From Flavisolibacter sp. (GTDB taxonomy: Bacteria; Bacteroidota; Bacteroidia; Chitinophagales; Chitinophagaceae): 64,000 nt of DNA. Made by a program: the position numbers and the translations under genes. Location: NCBI GenBank assembly GCA_028288675.1, contig JAQBNG010000051.1, forward strand, positions 27,923 through 91,922, read 5' to 3'. Shown one piece after another: positions 54,501 through 63,840 of this stretch (positions are counted from its first letter, which is position 1; every line of letters begins with the position of its first letter). The notes beneath the pieces are model-generated. The model was not told the origin of the DNA and did not search any database. It was given only the letters and a program-made list of their open reading frames with translations.

Positions 54501-56929
54501 CTATTTGGCTGTCGTGAAATTGCATAAGCCCTTCTACCTGCCTTACCATTTACCCTTGCCCTGACCGTTACCCAATACACGCTGTCTTTTGACAAGCCGC
54601 TGAATGTATAGGTCGTTGAAGTAGTTGTAGCAACTGCTTTCATTTCATCACCGTTTAAAACCATTACTTCATAATCAGTAGACCCGGCAATTGCGTCCCA
54701 CGCTAAAGCAATATAACCTTCACATTGAGTTGATGCCAATGACAAAACAGGTTGGCCTACTATAGTAAATGCATTGCTAACAGATGTTTCACCTGTACTG
54801 TTTTTAGTGACCCGCACCAATGCATTATTAGTAGCGCCAGGTGGCACGACCCAGGTATAAACAACACGATTAACATCAACAGAAGCTGCACCGGGAATGA
54901 CACTCCAGGCAGAGCCACCATCCGGTGAAAACTCTAAAGAAGCAGTTCCTGTTAATCCATACGCATCCCAACTGACCTTTGTTGTTTCTCCCGGAACTAA
55001 ACCTTCGCCGCCTGCAGGCGCAGTTAGCTTTAAACTTACCGGTACAACATCATACACCACAAAATATTCCTGCTGCGCATTGGTAACAGTTGTGCCTTTA
55101 ATTGTAAACGTATAGGTACCTGCCGCGGGGTTATTAATAACAACCTGTTCAATGTTGTTAACGTGATCGGCGCCGGTAGTAGCAGGCGTATTTAAAGACC
55201 CAATCGCCGTATCTAATATTTTTGGCAGCACGGTAGTTAACGACGGAGTTATAACTTCTAAATCCAGATCATTCACTAAGGCCTTTGCACTGATAACCGA
55301 AGCTGGTAAATCGTTATAATAAAGTAACACTTTTAACTGCGCCGTGTTAGATGGTACCGAGATGGTATGTGTAAGTGTGCTTGCATTTGTACTGTTGCCA
55401 ATGATGTAACGGGTGTTTTCAATAACATCTGCACTGCGCAATAAATTCATCCAGCCAAAGCCGTTGCTAAAGTCGGGGCCGGCTGCTCCCCTGTCCATTG
55501 CACCATTGCAAAGAATGGCTTTCATCAAACCATTTTTAGGGTCAGCGCCGCTATTAACCTGCCGGTAGCGTTGGTACAATAAAGCCAGGCCCCCGCTTAC
55601 ACCGGGTGCAGACATGCTGGTACCAAAGTTTATGGAATAAATGTTTGTAGGCCAGGCCGAATAAACACCTGAACCCATAGCCACGATCTCAGGTTTTAAA
55701 CGCCCATCTTTTACAGGGCCTTTACTTGAAAAAGTTGCTACGGCACCTGAATCATCAGAAGCACCAACGGTAATAACGTTCTTAGCTGTTTGATACGAAC
55801 CAATCACGGTATGAAAACCGAGGGGATAAGGTGAACAGACATTGCCACCGCTGTTACCAGCAGAAAAAACATGTAAAAGATTTGGTAGGTCAAAGGCCTG
55901 CTGATCCATCATGCGACTGTATAAATCGTAAGTGCCGTTATAGCCGCACTCAACAATATTTCCATACGAATTGTTGGTGATCACCATCCCGTAATCTTGT
56001 ACATACGTTGCTGCGTTATCCAGCACGCCACTAAATCCCTGGCTGATGATTGTTGCTTTTGGCGCATAACCGCGGCGGGTTTCATTTATATTTCCGGCAC
56101 CGGCAACCGTCCCGGTTACATGTACACCATGCGCATTAAAAGCAGAGGCATTACGGTTAACGAACCGCCCGTTAAAATCAACATGGTTTTGTATGTCGGC
56201 ATTATCCCCAACACCTATTACCACGCCTTCACCATTTAAACCTTTTCCTCCATTAGCAACAGATGAATTTAACGCATTGGCCCTTGAACCTACGCGGCTG
56301 TTATAATTCAGAGGTTGATCTTTTGGCGGAGCCGGTTGAATATATTCTACAAAAGGCAGCGAAGCGATTTCGATAATGCGGTTGGCAGCAATGCGTAAAG
56401 AAAGTATCCGGTACTGTTTGTACCCATCGGAAAGCAGTTCAACGTTCAACTCTTTTAAAGCGGCGATAACAACTGCTGCATCTAATGTTTTTGGAAAAGA
56501 GATCCATACGTCTACCGTGCCTGCCACTTTCACCGCCCAGGCAGGCAACAAGCCTTTAGCAAGATAGTCCTGCATCTTTTGTTTGGGCGATAGTTGAAAG
56601 AAAAACTTAGCATTAACCGCTTGCAAAGCACGTACTGAAAGATTGCCTTTAATACTAACAGTATAGGCGTTCTCCGGCAAATAGTCCAATAATTCAATTC
56701 CATTACCCGTTAATGCTTTTCGCTCTTCAACTGAAGGAATGTGGCTGAATTGAATTACAGCAAAAGCCTGTGATGCTATCCGCTTTGCGTTTGTGTTGAA
56801 AGAATCGACAACCTCTTTAAGAATATTATTTTGTGGTTGAACCGCACCTGATCGCAGGAAAACAGTTTGTGCAAAAAGGTTTGGGGAAAGGAGCAACAGT
56901 GCAAAAAGCAGCAGGCGGTTTTGTTTCAT
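51593..56929 (-). CDS. S8 (subtilisin-like) serine peptidase with T9SS C-terminal sorting domain
   Basis: Triad motifs GVGDNADIQNHVDFNGRF, NAHGVHVTGTVAGAG, GTSMSAPGVSGG; C-terminal IFPNPSAGQFNLVYQL...GAYLLRVNAGRVQQVFKLYKQ. Start placed at internal MKQNRLLLF. Confidence 0.9.
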   Translation of the reverse strand: MKQNRLLLFALLLLSPNLFAQTVFLRSGAVQPQNNILKEVVDSFNTNAKRIASQAFAVIQFSHIPSVEERKALTGNGIELLDYLPENAYTVSIKGNLSVRALQAVNAKFFFQLSPKQKMQDYLAKGLLPAWAVKVAGTVDVWISFPKTLDAAVVIAALKELNVELLSDGYKQYRILSLRIAANRIIEIASLPFVEYIQPAPPKDQPLNYNSRVGSRANALNSSVANGGKGLNGEGVVIGVGDNADIQNHVDFNGRFVNRNASAFNAHGVHVTGTVAGAGNINETRRGYAPKATIISQGFSGVLDNAATYVQDYGMVITNNSYGNIVECGYNGTYDLYSRMMDQQAFDLPNLLHVFSAGNSGGNVCSPYPLGFHTVIGSYQTAKNVITVGASDDSGAVATFSSKGPVKDGRLKPEIVAMGSGVYSAWPTNIYSINFGTSMSAPGVSGGLALLYQRYRQVNSGADPKNGLMKAILCNGAMDRGAAGPDFSNGFGWMNLLRSADVIENTRYIIGNSTNASTLTHTISVPSNTAQLKVLLYYNDLPASVISAKALVNDLDLEVITPSLTTVLPKILDTAIGSLNTPATTGADHVNNIEQVVINNPAAGTYTFTIKGTTVTNAQQEYFVVYDVVPVSLKLTAPAGGEGLVPGETTKVSWDAYGLTGTASLEFSPDGGSAWSVIPGAASVDVNRVVYTWVVPPGATNNALVRVTKNSTGETSVSNAFTIVGQPVLSLASTQCEGYIALAWDAIAGSTDYEVMVLNGDEMKAVATTTSTTYTFSGLSKDSVYWVTVRARVNGKAGRRAYAISRQPNSGTCAGTISDNDLKVDAILAPTSGRLFTSTALSATQPVTIRIKNLDDAPVTNFSVSYSVNGSTVTENVSATIVAGGTYNHTFAAAANLAATGSYTIIASVKNTPDAITANDSITVIVKQIDNQPLDLTTAFVDNIESASPATYIRDTIGFNGIERYDFTRSTSYGRARTFVNSGIAYSGSKAITLDADRYQPSGNSSYLYGTFNLNNYTTTNDLRLDFQYLNHNQLPNGSNRVWIRGSDIQPWIEVYKLDSAQQDPGEYRKSRSIELSNFLAGNGQAFTPSFGIRWGQWGQYQATDKSLAAGYTFDDIRVYQVFNDVQMIRIDTPTINSCGLTNATPVKVSVRNPSNSALTSIPVFYRVNGGSIIMETIPSIAAYTTTQYTFTSTADFSKSGVNTIQVYVAYSPDTFKENDTASATVFNAPVVSSFPYLQNFENSDGNYYTGGIKSSWEYGTPTSSKIKTAASGAKAWKTRLSGNYNDYEASYLYSPCFDVTGMTAPTLSFSVALDIEDCGATLCDGAWVEYSADGETWTKLGTSGTGTNWYNKSADRLWSIQNYTYWHVATQPLPTGFSRLRLRFAMASDPGVTREGIAIDDIHIYDNTKGIYDGVTMTSPITQTVGGNSWIDFSSGGKLVASIQPANADLGSTDVQAFIHSGAIRNSSNQYYHNRNITIKPASNTLPDSVTIRFYFSDAETNALLAANNCPTCVKPESAYGLGVSKYTDADKNFENGTIADNNGGTWKFIPSAEVTKVPFDKGYYAEFKVAGFSEFWLNNGGLNSLTPLPVKLLYFSAIKQGDATAVKWTVASEINVARYEIEVAKGNSALAANGFIKIGEMASLGNSTAERQYSFNDAEAGKSGARYYRLKIIHEDGSFNYSGIKALFFGDAVVWQIFPNPSAGQFNLVYQLNAAENFVARIYDAKGSLVKEYRSETTGFLQKLNIDLSANNYASGAYLLRVNAGRVQQVFKLYKQ

Positions 56930-57061
56930 GGATAGATTTCTTGGGCTAAAAATAGAAAAAGAATTTACCATATCAAAAATCAACCTGATTCTCTCATCTT
57001 TTATTCTGTTTCTGATGGTCTGATTATTGTAAACTGAACTCCGTTGTCTAAATAAAAAATC

Positions 57062-57499
57062 ATGAAAAACGCTTTTAAAGGAACCATATCGCGGGGTACC
57101 CTGCTTTCTTTTTTCCTAATTTTTTTGCTAAGTTCCTGTTCCCAAAAAATTGGTTTCGAAAACTCAACCGTTGCTCCTGCTGCCCGCGGTTCCGTTAAGT
57201 TGGATAAGGACAATAACAACAATTACGCAATAGACTTAGACATCAGGTATTTAACCGAACCCAATCGGCTGCAACCACCTAAATCGGTATATGTGGTATG
57301 GGCTGAAACCGAACAAAATGGCACACAAAACCTGGGGCAGTTAAAAATTGATGATGGCGGCTTACTATCAAATACTTTGAAAGCTTCTATGAAAACCTCA
57401 ACACCTTATAAACCACGCAGAATTTTTATTACAGCTGAAGATGTGGCCACTGTTCAATTTCCGGGCGCATACGTGGTTTTAAATACGAATTCATTTTAA
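57062..57499 (+). CDS. Putative lipoprotein of unknown function
   Basis: Lipobox-like FLIFLLSSCSQKIGF; 145 aa. Confidence 0.6.
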   Translation: MKNAFKGTISRGTLLSFFLIFLLSSCSQKIGFENSTVAPAARGSVKLDKDNNNNYAIDLDIRYLTEPNRLQPPKSVYVVWAETEQNGTQNLGQLKIDDGGLLSNTLKASMKTSTPYKPRRIFITAEDVATVQFPGAYVVLNTNSF

Positions 57500-57890
57500 T
57501 CCGGCAACTTTTGATAGCAACTGATGCAGGGCAGTTGATTGCAATCTCATAGTCCGGCAGTAGCTTCCTGTCTGTACTTGCACCCTGCCTGTGAATTCTT
57601 ACATTATACACCTTCTTTTATAATTCATGCTCAAGGCAAAAACTGCTATGATAACTATTTGATGCTTGTTTAAACTTCCTCCAAGGATCGGCTTTGATTA
57701 CAGAGCTTTCATAAAAATTCTGCTTGCTTAAACGCCCAATGTATGTTTTCAGGCAGGAGATGGAATGAATTGCTTAACAGCTTTTAAAATAAAAACAGGA
57801 TAAATGGCGCTGCACTTGTGTTTATAGAATCGTCATTTTGTTTGCGAAGCCGGAAGCCCCATTTTTGTACCCTATTTATCACTACAAATT

Positions 57891-59117
57891 ATGGCCACTA
57901 ACCGCAACGCCGCTATCGGATTTATTTTCATTACCCTTTTAATTGATGTTATCGGCTTTGGAATTATCATCCCCGTAATGCCAAGGCTTATTGAAGAACT
58001 GGCGCATGTAGATATAAGCCATGCTTCAAAGATTGGCGGCTGGCTATTGTTTGCTTTTGCCATAACACAGTTTTGTTTTTCGCCCCTGGTTGGCAACTTA
58101 AGCGACAAGTATGGGCGGCGGCCAGTGCTATTAGCTTCATTATTTGGGTTTTCTATTGACTATATTTTTCTTGCGTTTGCACCTAACCTTGGCTGGTTGT
58201 TTGTAGGCCGGGTAATCGCCGGTTTTACCGGGGCCTCTTTCACCACCGCATCGGCTTACATTGCCGACATCAGCACACCGGAAGACCGTGCAAAAAACTT
58301 TGGTATGATTGGCGCGGCCTTCGGTCTGGGCTTTATCATTGGTCCGGCTATTGGTGGATTGTTAGGTGGCTTTGGTGCAAGAGTTCCGTTTATGGTAGCA
58401 GCCGGTTTGTGTATGCTTAATTTTTTGTACGGCTATTTTGTTTTGCCCGAATCATTAAAAAAAGAGAACAGGCGGCCCTTTGAATGGATGAGGGCAATAC
58501 CTGGTGTAAGCTTATACAAGCTGCGAAAATATCCTGCACTTAAAGGATTAGTTGTTACGTTGTTTCTTGTCTATCTCGGTTCACATGCCGTACAAAGCAA
58601 CTGGAGCTTTTTTACCATTGAACGCTTCAACTGGTCAACAACGATGATTGGAATTTCATTGGCAGTTGTAGGGTTACTGGTTGGGGGCGTACAAGCCGGT
58701 TTAACCCGTGTAGTGAATCCAAGACTAGGAAATGAAAAAAGTATTTATATAGGTTTACTACTTTATACAATAGGGATGCTGTTGTTTGCCTTTGCCTCCC
58801 AAAGCTGGATGATGTTTGTATTCCTGGTTCCGTATTGTCTTGGCGGGATTTGCGGGCCTGCTTTGCAGTCAGTAATGGCGGGTTATGTACCGTCGAATGA
58901 GCAGGGAGAATTGCAAGGATCATTAACAGGATTAATGAGTGCCACTACTATTATCGGGCCGCCTATGATGGCGAATATCTTTGCCTACTTTACCCAAAAA
59001 TCAGCGCCGGTTTATTTTCCGGGTGCACCATTTTTGTTGGGCGGTGCGCTGATGTTAGCAAGTGGGTTAATAGCTTACTTTACTTTAGGTAGAAAACAAT
59101 TAAAAACAGTGATGTAA
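57891..59117 (+). CDS. MFS transporter, TetA-like
   Basis: [82 protein letters not shown]. Confidence 0.9.
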   Translation: MATNRNAAIGFIFITLLIDVIGFGIIIPVMPRLIEELAHVDISHASKIGGWLLFAFAITQFCFSPLVGNLSDKYGRRPVLLASLFGFSIDYIFLAFAPNLGWLFVGRVIAGFTGASFTTASAYIADISTPEDRAKNFGMIGAAFGLGFIIGPAIGGLLGGFGARVPFMVAAGLCMLNFLYGYFVLPESLKKENRRPFEWMRAIPGVSLYKLRKYPALKGLVVTLFLVYLGSHAVQSNWSFFTIERFNWSTTMIGISLAVVGLLVGGVQAGLTRVVNPRLGNEKSIYIGLLLYTIGMLLFAFASQSWMMFVFLVPYCLGGICGPALQSVMAGYVPSNEQGELQGSLTGLMSATTIIGPPMMANIFAYFTQKSAPVYFPGAPFLLGGALMLASGLIAYFTLGRKQLKTVM

Positions 59118-59385
59118 GCGACTTAAATGAAAATTGTCGCTTCGGTATCTTTACTATTTAATCTGCAGGATGCTTTTACTTTGGTTTCCTGTTTACCTAT
59201 TCTGGCGATAATCGTCTTATTGTGGCCGCACAGCCTGCTACCTTTCCTCTGTAACACCAATTCTATCCAAAACCTCCGAGGCTGCAGCAGATCTCGCCCT
59301 AAAATTTTTAGCAGTTAAATTTCACTTCCTGTTGTGCATTTATCCTTAGATTTGGTTTCGATATTTGACCACTGGTTGATAGCTT

Positions 59386-59404
59386 ATTGCACTGCAAGTG
59401 CAAT
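59386..59404. promoter_or_regulatory. Perfect palindrome in the leader of the phytochrome-associated response regulator
   Basis: ATTGCACT-gca-AGTGCAAT ending 15 nt before the ATG at 59420; a TAnnTTTG match (TAGATTTG) lies at 59347-59354. Confidence 0.6.
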
Positions 59405-59419
59405 GCCCGGATCTGAAAT

Positions 59420-59851
59420 ATGGAAAATACTACTTCGGATTTGTTGCAACCACCTTCCCCAAAAATTAAAGTTAGAAATCTAGTACTCGCAGAGGATGAT
59501 TCGGAGGATGCAGAGATATTCCAGGATATACTCAATGATGTTAGTTCAGGTATAAACTTGTCGGTTGTTTCAAACGGACTTTTATTAATGAATCTTCTTC
59601 ATACTACACAAGAACTTCCGGACATAATTTTTTTAGATATGAATATGCCTCTTAAAAATGGCTTGCAGTGTTTGCAGGAAATTAGAAATTTCGACAAATG
59701 GAACCACATCAGAATTATTATTCTCTCAACATCCTCCCAGCCGGAACTTGTAAAAACAGCGTATGAATTGGGAGCCGAATTATACCTGGAAAAGCCAACC
59801 AGTTATTCTAAATTTAAAATGCTCATAAAAGAATGCCTGGTAACAGAATGA
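59420..59851 (+). CDS. Single-domain response regulator
   Basis: LVLAEDDSEDAEIFQDIL...PDIIFLDMNMPLKNGLQCLQEIR...IIILSTSSQ...ELYLEKPTSYSKF. Confidence 0.92.
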   Translation: MENTTSDLLQPPSPKIKVRNLVLAEDDSEDAEIFQDILNDVSSGINLSVVSNGLLLMNLLHTTQELPDIIFLDMNMPLKNGLQCLQEIRNFDKWNHIRIIILSTSSQPELVKTAYELGAELYLEKPTSYSKFKMLIKECLVTE

Positions 59852-59915
59852 ACCTCTTCAACGCAATCTTTGGCAGCTGCTAAATACCCATACTATTCAA
59901 CATAAACTTACCAAT

Positions 59916-60503
59916 GTGTTTTTACAAAATCTGCGTAGCCGAACGGCTTCCTGTCACCATGCCCTGGAACAAAATCCATTTTCAATTGCCCTGTTAAGTG
60001 ATACGGTATCCACCGATGATTACACAGCTTATCTTAAAAAATTATATGGCTTTGTATATGGTTTTGAAAAAAATGTTTTTCCAGAATTGCGCTCCTTTTT
60101 GCCTGATATCAAACGGAGAATAAAAGCACACCTTATTACATCCGATCTTTTATCTCAAAACCTGGATACACAGGATATTGCTGTATTGCCTGACGCCTTT
60201 TTCAAAAGCCGGTACCCTACAAAAACTGCTGCGTGGGGAGGCATGTATGTGCTGGAAGGCTCCACATTAGGAGGACAAATCATTAAACGCCACTTACAAA
60301 AAAAACTGGATAGCGGCTTTACAGGGTCTCTTTATTTTACAGCCTACGGCGCAGAGACAGGAGCATTTTGGAAAACTTTTTTACAGCATCTTGGTGAGGC
60401 CGCTCAAGACCCTGAAGATGCGGAACAAATCATTGATAGCGCAGTAAAAACCTTTTCGGCAATTGATACATGGATCACATCCGGCAGTTATGAAACAAAA
60501 TAA
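59916..60503 (+). CDS. Heme oxygenase (biliverdin-producing, BphO-like); GTG start
   Basis: LRSRTASCHHALEQNPFSIALL (candidate proximal His), GGMYVLEGSTLGGQIIKRHL. Confidence 0.88.
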   Translation: MFLQNLRSRTASCHHALEQNPFSIALLSDTVSTDDYTAYLKKLYGFVYGFEKNVFPELRSFLPDIKRRIKAHLITSDLLSQNLDTQDIAVLPDAFFKSRYPTKTAAWGGMYVLEGSTLGGQIIKRHLQKKLDSGFTGSLYFTAYGAETGAFWKTFLQHLGEAAQDPEDAEQIIDSAVKTFSAIDTWITSGSYETK

Positions 60504-62793
60504 TATGAACATCAAAAATCTTATTAATAAAGATGCAGTAAACATTACTAACTGCGAAAGTGAGCCAATACATATTCCCGGCAGTATTCAGCCGCATGGC
60601 TTTTTATTAGGCGCAAAAAAAGATGATCTTACCATCACCCACTGCAGTGAAAATTGCACTTTGTTTTTAGGCGTGCCCGTTTCAGAAATTTTAGGAAAGC
60701 CGCTTGGCAACTTTTTTTCATCAAAAGACATAACCGCTTTAGAGCAAAATTATTTGCAGGCCACCGATGAATTGACCCGGCCTTTTGTATTTATCCTCTC
60801 GCAAAAAAGCTATCATGTAACCGCACACGTAAGCGGAGATATAATTGTACTGGAGTTTGAGATACTATCGGAAGAGCCACAGCTTTTGCCCGACATATTT
60901 ATTCAAATGAGACGCTTTGCCTATCATACAGAACGGGCAGACAATCTTAAAATGCTTTGCCAGGATATTGCTGACGAAACAAGAAAGATAACCGGCTATG
61001 ACAGGGTTATGATCTATCGTTTTGATAAAGAGTATAACGGTGAAGTATTTGCAGAAAGCAGCATTGGAAACATAGAACCTTTCCTGGGATTACATTATCC
61101 TCATACCGACATTCCTATACAAGCCAGGGAGTTGTATTTACGCAACCTTGTACGCATGTTAACCAACATAGATTATGTACCGGTTCCTATTTATGCGTTG
61201 GCTGACGGCGATGCAAGAGACGTTAATCTTGACCTGAGTTTGTCTACGTTGCGCAGTGTATCTCCTATACATGTACGGTACCTGAAAAACATGGGCGTTG
61301 GAGCTACGTTTGTTATTTCGTTAACGCACAACAAAAAGTTATGGGGGCTTATTTCCTGCCATCATTATTCTCCCAAACATATACCTTACCATACAAGGTT
61401 GGCAGCACATCTGCAGGGCATTTTTCTCTCTTCTCAAATTGATATAAGGCAGGTTGCTGATGAATTTGACCTGGTAAAAGAAGCTGATAAAAACTTACTT
61501 GAATTACGTGAGCTTCTATCTAAGAAAAACAATTCAATTGATAATATCGAGAATTTGGCCCTGATTAAAAAGGCGTTGAATGCAGATGCTGTAATTGTGC
61601 ACTATAAAAACATGCTTTTTAAAGAAGGCGCACTGCCCGGAGATGAGCAGCTGTTTGATTTGATAAACTGGCTACGGTCAACAATACACAGTGACCGTTT
61701 TCACACATCCTGCCTTATGCGTCATTACCCGGCAGCGGAGGCAGTGAGTGATACTATTGCCGGCCTTATTTATGTGCCACTTGGGAGCGACTCAAACAAT
61801 GGCATAATGTGGACAAGGAAGGAGATAGAGAAAACAAAAAACTGGGCTGGCGATCCAAGTAAAGCAATCAATGTAAATGAAGAAACCAAAGCGCTTACAC
61901 CGCGTAAGTCTTTTGAAATATGGAAAGAGTCTGTACGATATAACAGCAGCGAATGGTTGAAGCCGGAACTGAGTGCTTCCTCGTTTATAAGTTTTACCAT
62001 CCAGCAATTGCTTCATCTTGCCGATTTAACCGAAGAGGAAACGCGGTATCGTAATCTCAATGAACGCCTGCTAAAAGCAAATGAGGAACTGGCGAATATG
62101 AACTGGATCAGCTCTCATGATTTAAAGGAGCCCCTGCGTAAAATCCGGATATATGCATCCCTGCTTCTTGAGAAGGAAGCCAACCAAATTCCTGAGTCGG
62201 TGAAGACGACAATCACCCGTATGCAAAGTTCTGCAGAAAGAATGCAACTGCTTATTGAAGACCTGATTGCCTATACAAAAATCGGACGTCACGATAATCG
62301 TCATACTATAGACTTAGGTGAAATTCTAAAAGAGGCAACGGTTCAACTGGAAGAAGATAGCAGGGAAAAAGGGGCTACTATCCAATGGAAAGATCTGCCC
62401 CAAATTAAAGGCGATTCTTACCAGGTAAAACAATTATTTATCAACCTGCTTGGCAATGCCCTAAAGTTTTCAAAACCTGGGTTGCCTCCTGCGATAATGA
62501 TCACCTGCGAAACTGTTGCAAGCAAACAATTAGCTTTCAGTAACGAAAAGCATTTTAAAAATTATTACAAGATAACAGTTGCTGATAACGGAATTGGTTT
62601 TGATGATCAGTACAAAGAAGAAATTTTTAAAATATTCCAACGTCTTCATGCCAATCACTATGATGGCAGTGGCATGGGGCTGGCAATTTGCAAAAAAATC
62701 GCAGAGGCGCATGAGGGCTTTATAGAAGCAACCGGAATAGAAGCCAGCGAATCTAAGTTTACTGTATATTTTCCACAACAGGACAGCAAATAA
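60490..62793 (+). CDS. Bacteriophytochrome sensor histidine kinase
   Basis: NITNCESEPIHIPGSIQPHGFLL (candidate biliverdin Cys), GYDRVMIYRFD, HYPHTDIPIQARELYLRN, LRSVSPIHVRYLKNMGVGA, PRKSF tongue motif, SSHDLKEPLRKI H-box, HATPase GSGMGLAICKKI. Confidence 0.93.
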   Translation: MKQNNMNIKNLINKDAVNITNCESEPIHIPGSIQPHGFLLGAKKDDLTITHCSENCTLFLGVPVSEILGKPLGNFFSSKDITALEQNYLQATDELTRPFVFILSQKSYHVTAHVSGDIIVLEFEILSEEPQLLPDIFIQMRRFAYHTERADNLKMLCQDIADETRKITGYDRVMIYRFDKEYNGEVFAESSIGNIEPFLGLHYPHTDIPIQARELYLRNLVRMLTNIDYVPVPIYALADGDARDVNLDLSLSTLRSVSPIHVRYLKNMGVGATFVISLTHNKKLWGLISCHHYSPKHIPYHTRLAAHLQGIFLSSQIDIRQVADEFDLVKEADKNLLELRELLSKKNNSIDNIENLALIKKALNADAVIVHYKNMLFKEGALPGDEQLFDLINWLRSTIHSDRFHTSCLMRHYPAAEAVSDTIAGLIYVPLGSDSNNGIMWTRKEIEKTKNWAGDPSKAINVNEETKALTPRKSFEIWKESVRYNSSEWLKPELSASSFISFTIQQLLHLADLTEEETRYRNLNERLLKANEELANMNWISSHDLKEPLRKIRIYASLLLEKEANQIPESVKTTITRMQSSAERMQLLIEDLIAYTKIGRHDNRHTIDLGEILKEATVQLEEDSREKGATIQWKDLPQIKGDSYQVKQLFINLLGNALKFSKPGLPPAIMITCETVASKQLAFSNEKHFKNYYKITVADNGIGFDDQYKEEIFKIFQRLHANHYDGSGMGLAICKKIAEAHEGFIEATGIEASESKFTVYFPQQDSK

Positions 62794-62864
62794 TAACCTT
62801 ACGGATGAAGATTTTCATTCACTATCCATATTGTTTTTGTACTTTAAATTAAAAGATTATTGCT

Positions 62865-63296
62865 ATGAACACAGTCAAACAAATTCTTTCCCGCAAAGGA
62901 GCTTCAGCTATTTCTGTAACAGAGGGTACATCTGTTTTTGATGCGTTGAAATTAATGGCTGAAAAAAATATAGGCTCTGTGGTTGTAAATGGCAATGATG
63001 GCGCCTTTCAGGGCATTGTTACAGAACGAGATTACTCAAGAAAAGTTATACTCCAGGGCAAAAGTTCAACAGAGGCAACTGTGGAAGAGATCATGAGTAC
63101 AGACCTTCCTAAATTATCCCTCAGTGATTCCGTAGAACATTGCATGCAGCTGATGACGGGTAGAGCCATCCGCTACCTCCCCGTGTTTTCAGGGGCGGAG
63201 TTGAAAGGAATTATTTCTATGAGCGATGTGGTGAAGGAAACTATCTTAATGCAGCAGGAAACGATCAGTCATTTGAAGGAGTATATTAACCAGTAA
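62865..63296 (+). CDS. CBS-domain-pair protein
   Basis: Two CBS repeats: SVTEGTSVFDALKLMAEKNIGSVVV...GIVTERDYSRKVI and LSDSVEHCMQLMTGRAIRYLPVFSGAELKGIISMSDVVK. Confidence 0.9.
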   Translation: MNTVKQILSRKGASAISVTEGTSVFDALKLMAEKNIGSVVVNGNDGAFQGIVTERDYSRKVILQGKSSTEATVEEIMSTDLPKLSLSDSVEHCMQLMTGRAIRYLPVFSGAELKGIISMSDVVKETILMQQETISHLKEYINQ

Positions 63297-63534
63297 TTAC
63301 AATGGCTTTCCTCCTGGTGAAGATTAAGCTGATGTTGGCACTTCTCTCTTCACCACCTTACCATGCATCCTTACTAAAAAGTGATGCACGTCCCGCATGT
63401 CCTTTGTATGCTCTACCACAATCATAAACAACTTGCCTACTTGTTTCAGCTTTGCTTTAGTAGTATCCGTTTGTAAGTCGTGTAAAATAAAATTGAACGT
63501 TTAAGAGTCTAATGGATAACGGAATAAGACAGCA

Positions 63535-63840
63535 TCAGGAAACTTTTCTAAATTTTTGTTTTGGATTACGCTTGGTGTGAAAGACAGCAGCTATATAAAT
63601 TTGTTCTTTGGCTTTTGCAATTTGATAAACGATTACGTAAGGAAATACAGCCACAGCAACTTGCCTGTAAAGGCCCTTCACTGCTTTAAACGAATATGGC
63701 CGTCCACTGATAGATGAGAGACTGGCATCCACCATCTTCTCAAAGCGGTCACCCAAGCCTTTTTGTGTTCGTTCGTACCAACGATACGCTTTGGCATATT
63801 CCTTCTCGGCTTTCGGATGAAAAACTAATTCAAAAGCCAT
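63535..63840 (-). CDS. RelE/ParE-family toxin
   Basis: FHPKAEKEYAKAYRWYERTQKGLGDRFEKMVDASLSSISGRPYSFKAVKGLYRQVAVAVFPYVIVYQI; 101 aa. Confidence 0.87.
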   Translation of the reverse strand: MAFELVFHPKAEKEYAKAYRWYERTQKGLGDRFEKMVDASLSSISGRPYSFKAVKGLYRQVAVAVFPYVIVYQIAKAKEQIYIAAVFHTKRNPKQKFRKVS

